Below are positions 6,014 through 6,425 of a stretch of 6,425 nt of DNA, one piece after another. A program made the translations under genes and the position numbers. A model generated the notes under the pieces. It had not been told where the DNA came from. It worked only from the letters and a program-made list of their open reading frames with translations, and did not search any database. Origin of the DNA: an uncultured Bacillota bacterium (GTDB lineage: Bacteria; Bacillota_I; Bacilli_A; RF39; UBA660). The stretch's first letter is position 1, and the number at the start of each line of letters is the position of its first letter. The DNA lies in contig CAMUZJ010000060.1 in NCBI GenBank assembly GCA_947165195.1, forward strand, positions 1 to 6,425. The letters run 5' to 3'.

Positions 6014-6425
6014 ATGGTAATAAATTTCATATTCCCCTATTTTTTTTATAAAGGAAAAGTTTTTTTGAATGTATTCTGGTATTTCTACCATATATTGACA
6101 AAATTTATCATTACATTTAATACTAGTATCTATTATGAAATAGACATTCTTTTCTTCCATTAATTTATTTTTCAACTTTTCTATTCCATTATAACCAAAA
6201 TTTCCTCTATTTAGTACGGAAAAATAATTTAAATTCCGATTGGTACTAATATTTAAAAATGTATTTTTACCAGCATCTGATATAAAGATTACTTTTTTAT
6301 TTTTAATGTAATGAAATAACTCATCATATATTTTTTTATCATGAGAAGATATTATTTCTAATGGAAAATTTGGATAATAATAAATATGTAGATTTGTCAT
6401 AATATTTTTTGTTAGAACTAACCAA
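6002..6425 (-). CDS. C-terminal part of an unrecognised protein, probably membrane-associated
   Basis: I do not recognise this gene. A methionine codon at 6400 would give 132 residues, but no ribosome binding site precedes it, and the frame continues without a stop to the right edge, adding WLVLTKNI before that methionine. About 140 residues are therefore visible as the C-terminus of a longer protein. The visible part is Lys-, Asn- and Tyr-rich, with alternating short beta-like stretches (KKVIFISDAG, KNVYFIIDTS) and helices, like an alpha/beta domain. It ends in IGEYEIYYHEMK. The hydrophobic residues at the edge could be the end of a membrane helix. A C-terminal soluble domain of a multi-pass membrane glycosyltransferase would look like this, but that is a guess from style, not a motif match. 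The stop is about 60 bases before ftsA on the same strand, with no strong terminator between. Confidence 0.6.
   Translation of the reverse strand, partial: WLVLTKNIMTNLHIYYYPNFPLEIISSHDKKIYDELFHYIKNKKVIFISDAGKNTFLNISTNRNLNYFSVLNRGNFGYNGIEKLKNKLMEEKNVYFIIDTSIKCNDKFCQYMVEIPEYIQKNFSFIKKIGEYEIYYHEMK

Noticed and set aside
1..6425. UGA read as tryptophan (mollicute code)
   Set aside because: Tryptophan codons seen in pnp and pyrH are UGG, and no in-frame UGA interrupts the conserved proteins.
1..6425. An undescribed defence, mobile or biosynthetic system
   Set aside because: All complete genes are conserved housekeeping genes. There are no repeat arrays, transposase motifs, integrase sites or atypical cassettes.

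Overview
The window is a housekeeping segment from a low-GC bacterium, most likely a member of the Bacillota (Bacilli or Clostridia-like). The reasons are very AT-rich intergenic DNA, strong purine-rich ribosome binding sites, A/T-ending codons, the ftsA-ftsZ and rpsO-pnp pairs, and sigma-A-like promoters. Tryptophan is encoded by UGG in the genes read and no in-frame UGA was seen, so the standard bacterial code applies and a UGA-reading mollicute is unlikely. I cannot name the genus.

Layout. Positions 1-2111 (minus) hold almost all of pnp, the gene for polynucleotide phosphorylase, cut by the left edge just before its C-terminal tail. Upstream of it on the same strand is rpsO (2161-2430, ribosomal protein S15). 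The two are separated by a hairpin plus U-tract whose stem begins with the rpsO stop codon. The rpsO promoter (2517-2545) is followed by a structured leader that looks like an S15 autoregulatory element. A divergent AT-rich region separates it from pyrH (plus, 2699-3400, UMP kinase). pyrH converges on ftsZ (minus, 3497-4693), with two tandem hairpins between them that can act in both directions. ftsA (minus, about 5938-4706) lies directly upstream of ftsZ, and the ftsZ ribosome binding site overlaps the ftsA stop codon. From 6002 to the right edge is the C-terminal end of an unrecognised gene whose frame is open to the edge.

How the genes work together. FtsA anchors FtsZ filaments to the membrane, and the two are cotranscribed and probably translationally coupled. 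S15 and PNPase form the widespread rpsO-pnp unit, in which readthrough past an internal terminator or processing site sets the PNPase level. PyrH makes UDP for pyrimidine nucleotide pools and stands apart from its common partner frr. Three starts deserve care: for rpsO, pyrH and ftsA the longest reading frame begins on or against the ribosome binding site, so a start slightly downstream (TTG for pyrH and probably ftsA) fits better.

I found no mobile element, CRISPR array, tRNA or rRNA, and no evidence of an undescribed multi-gene system. The points worth a second look are regulatory and are listed as findings.
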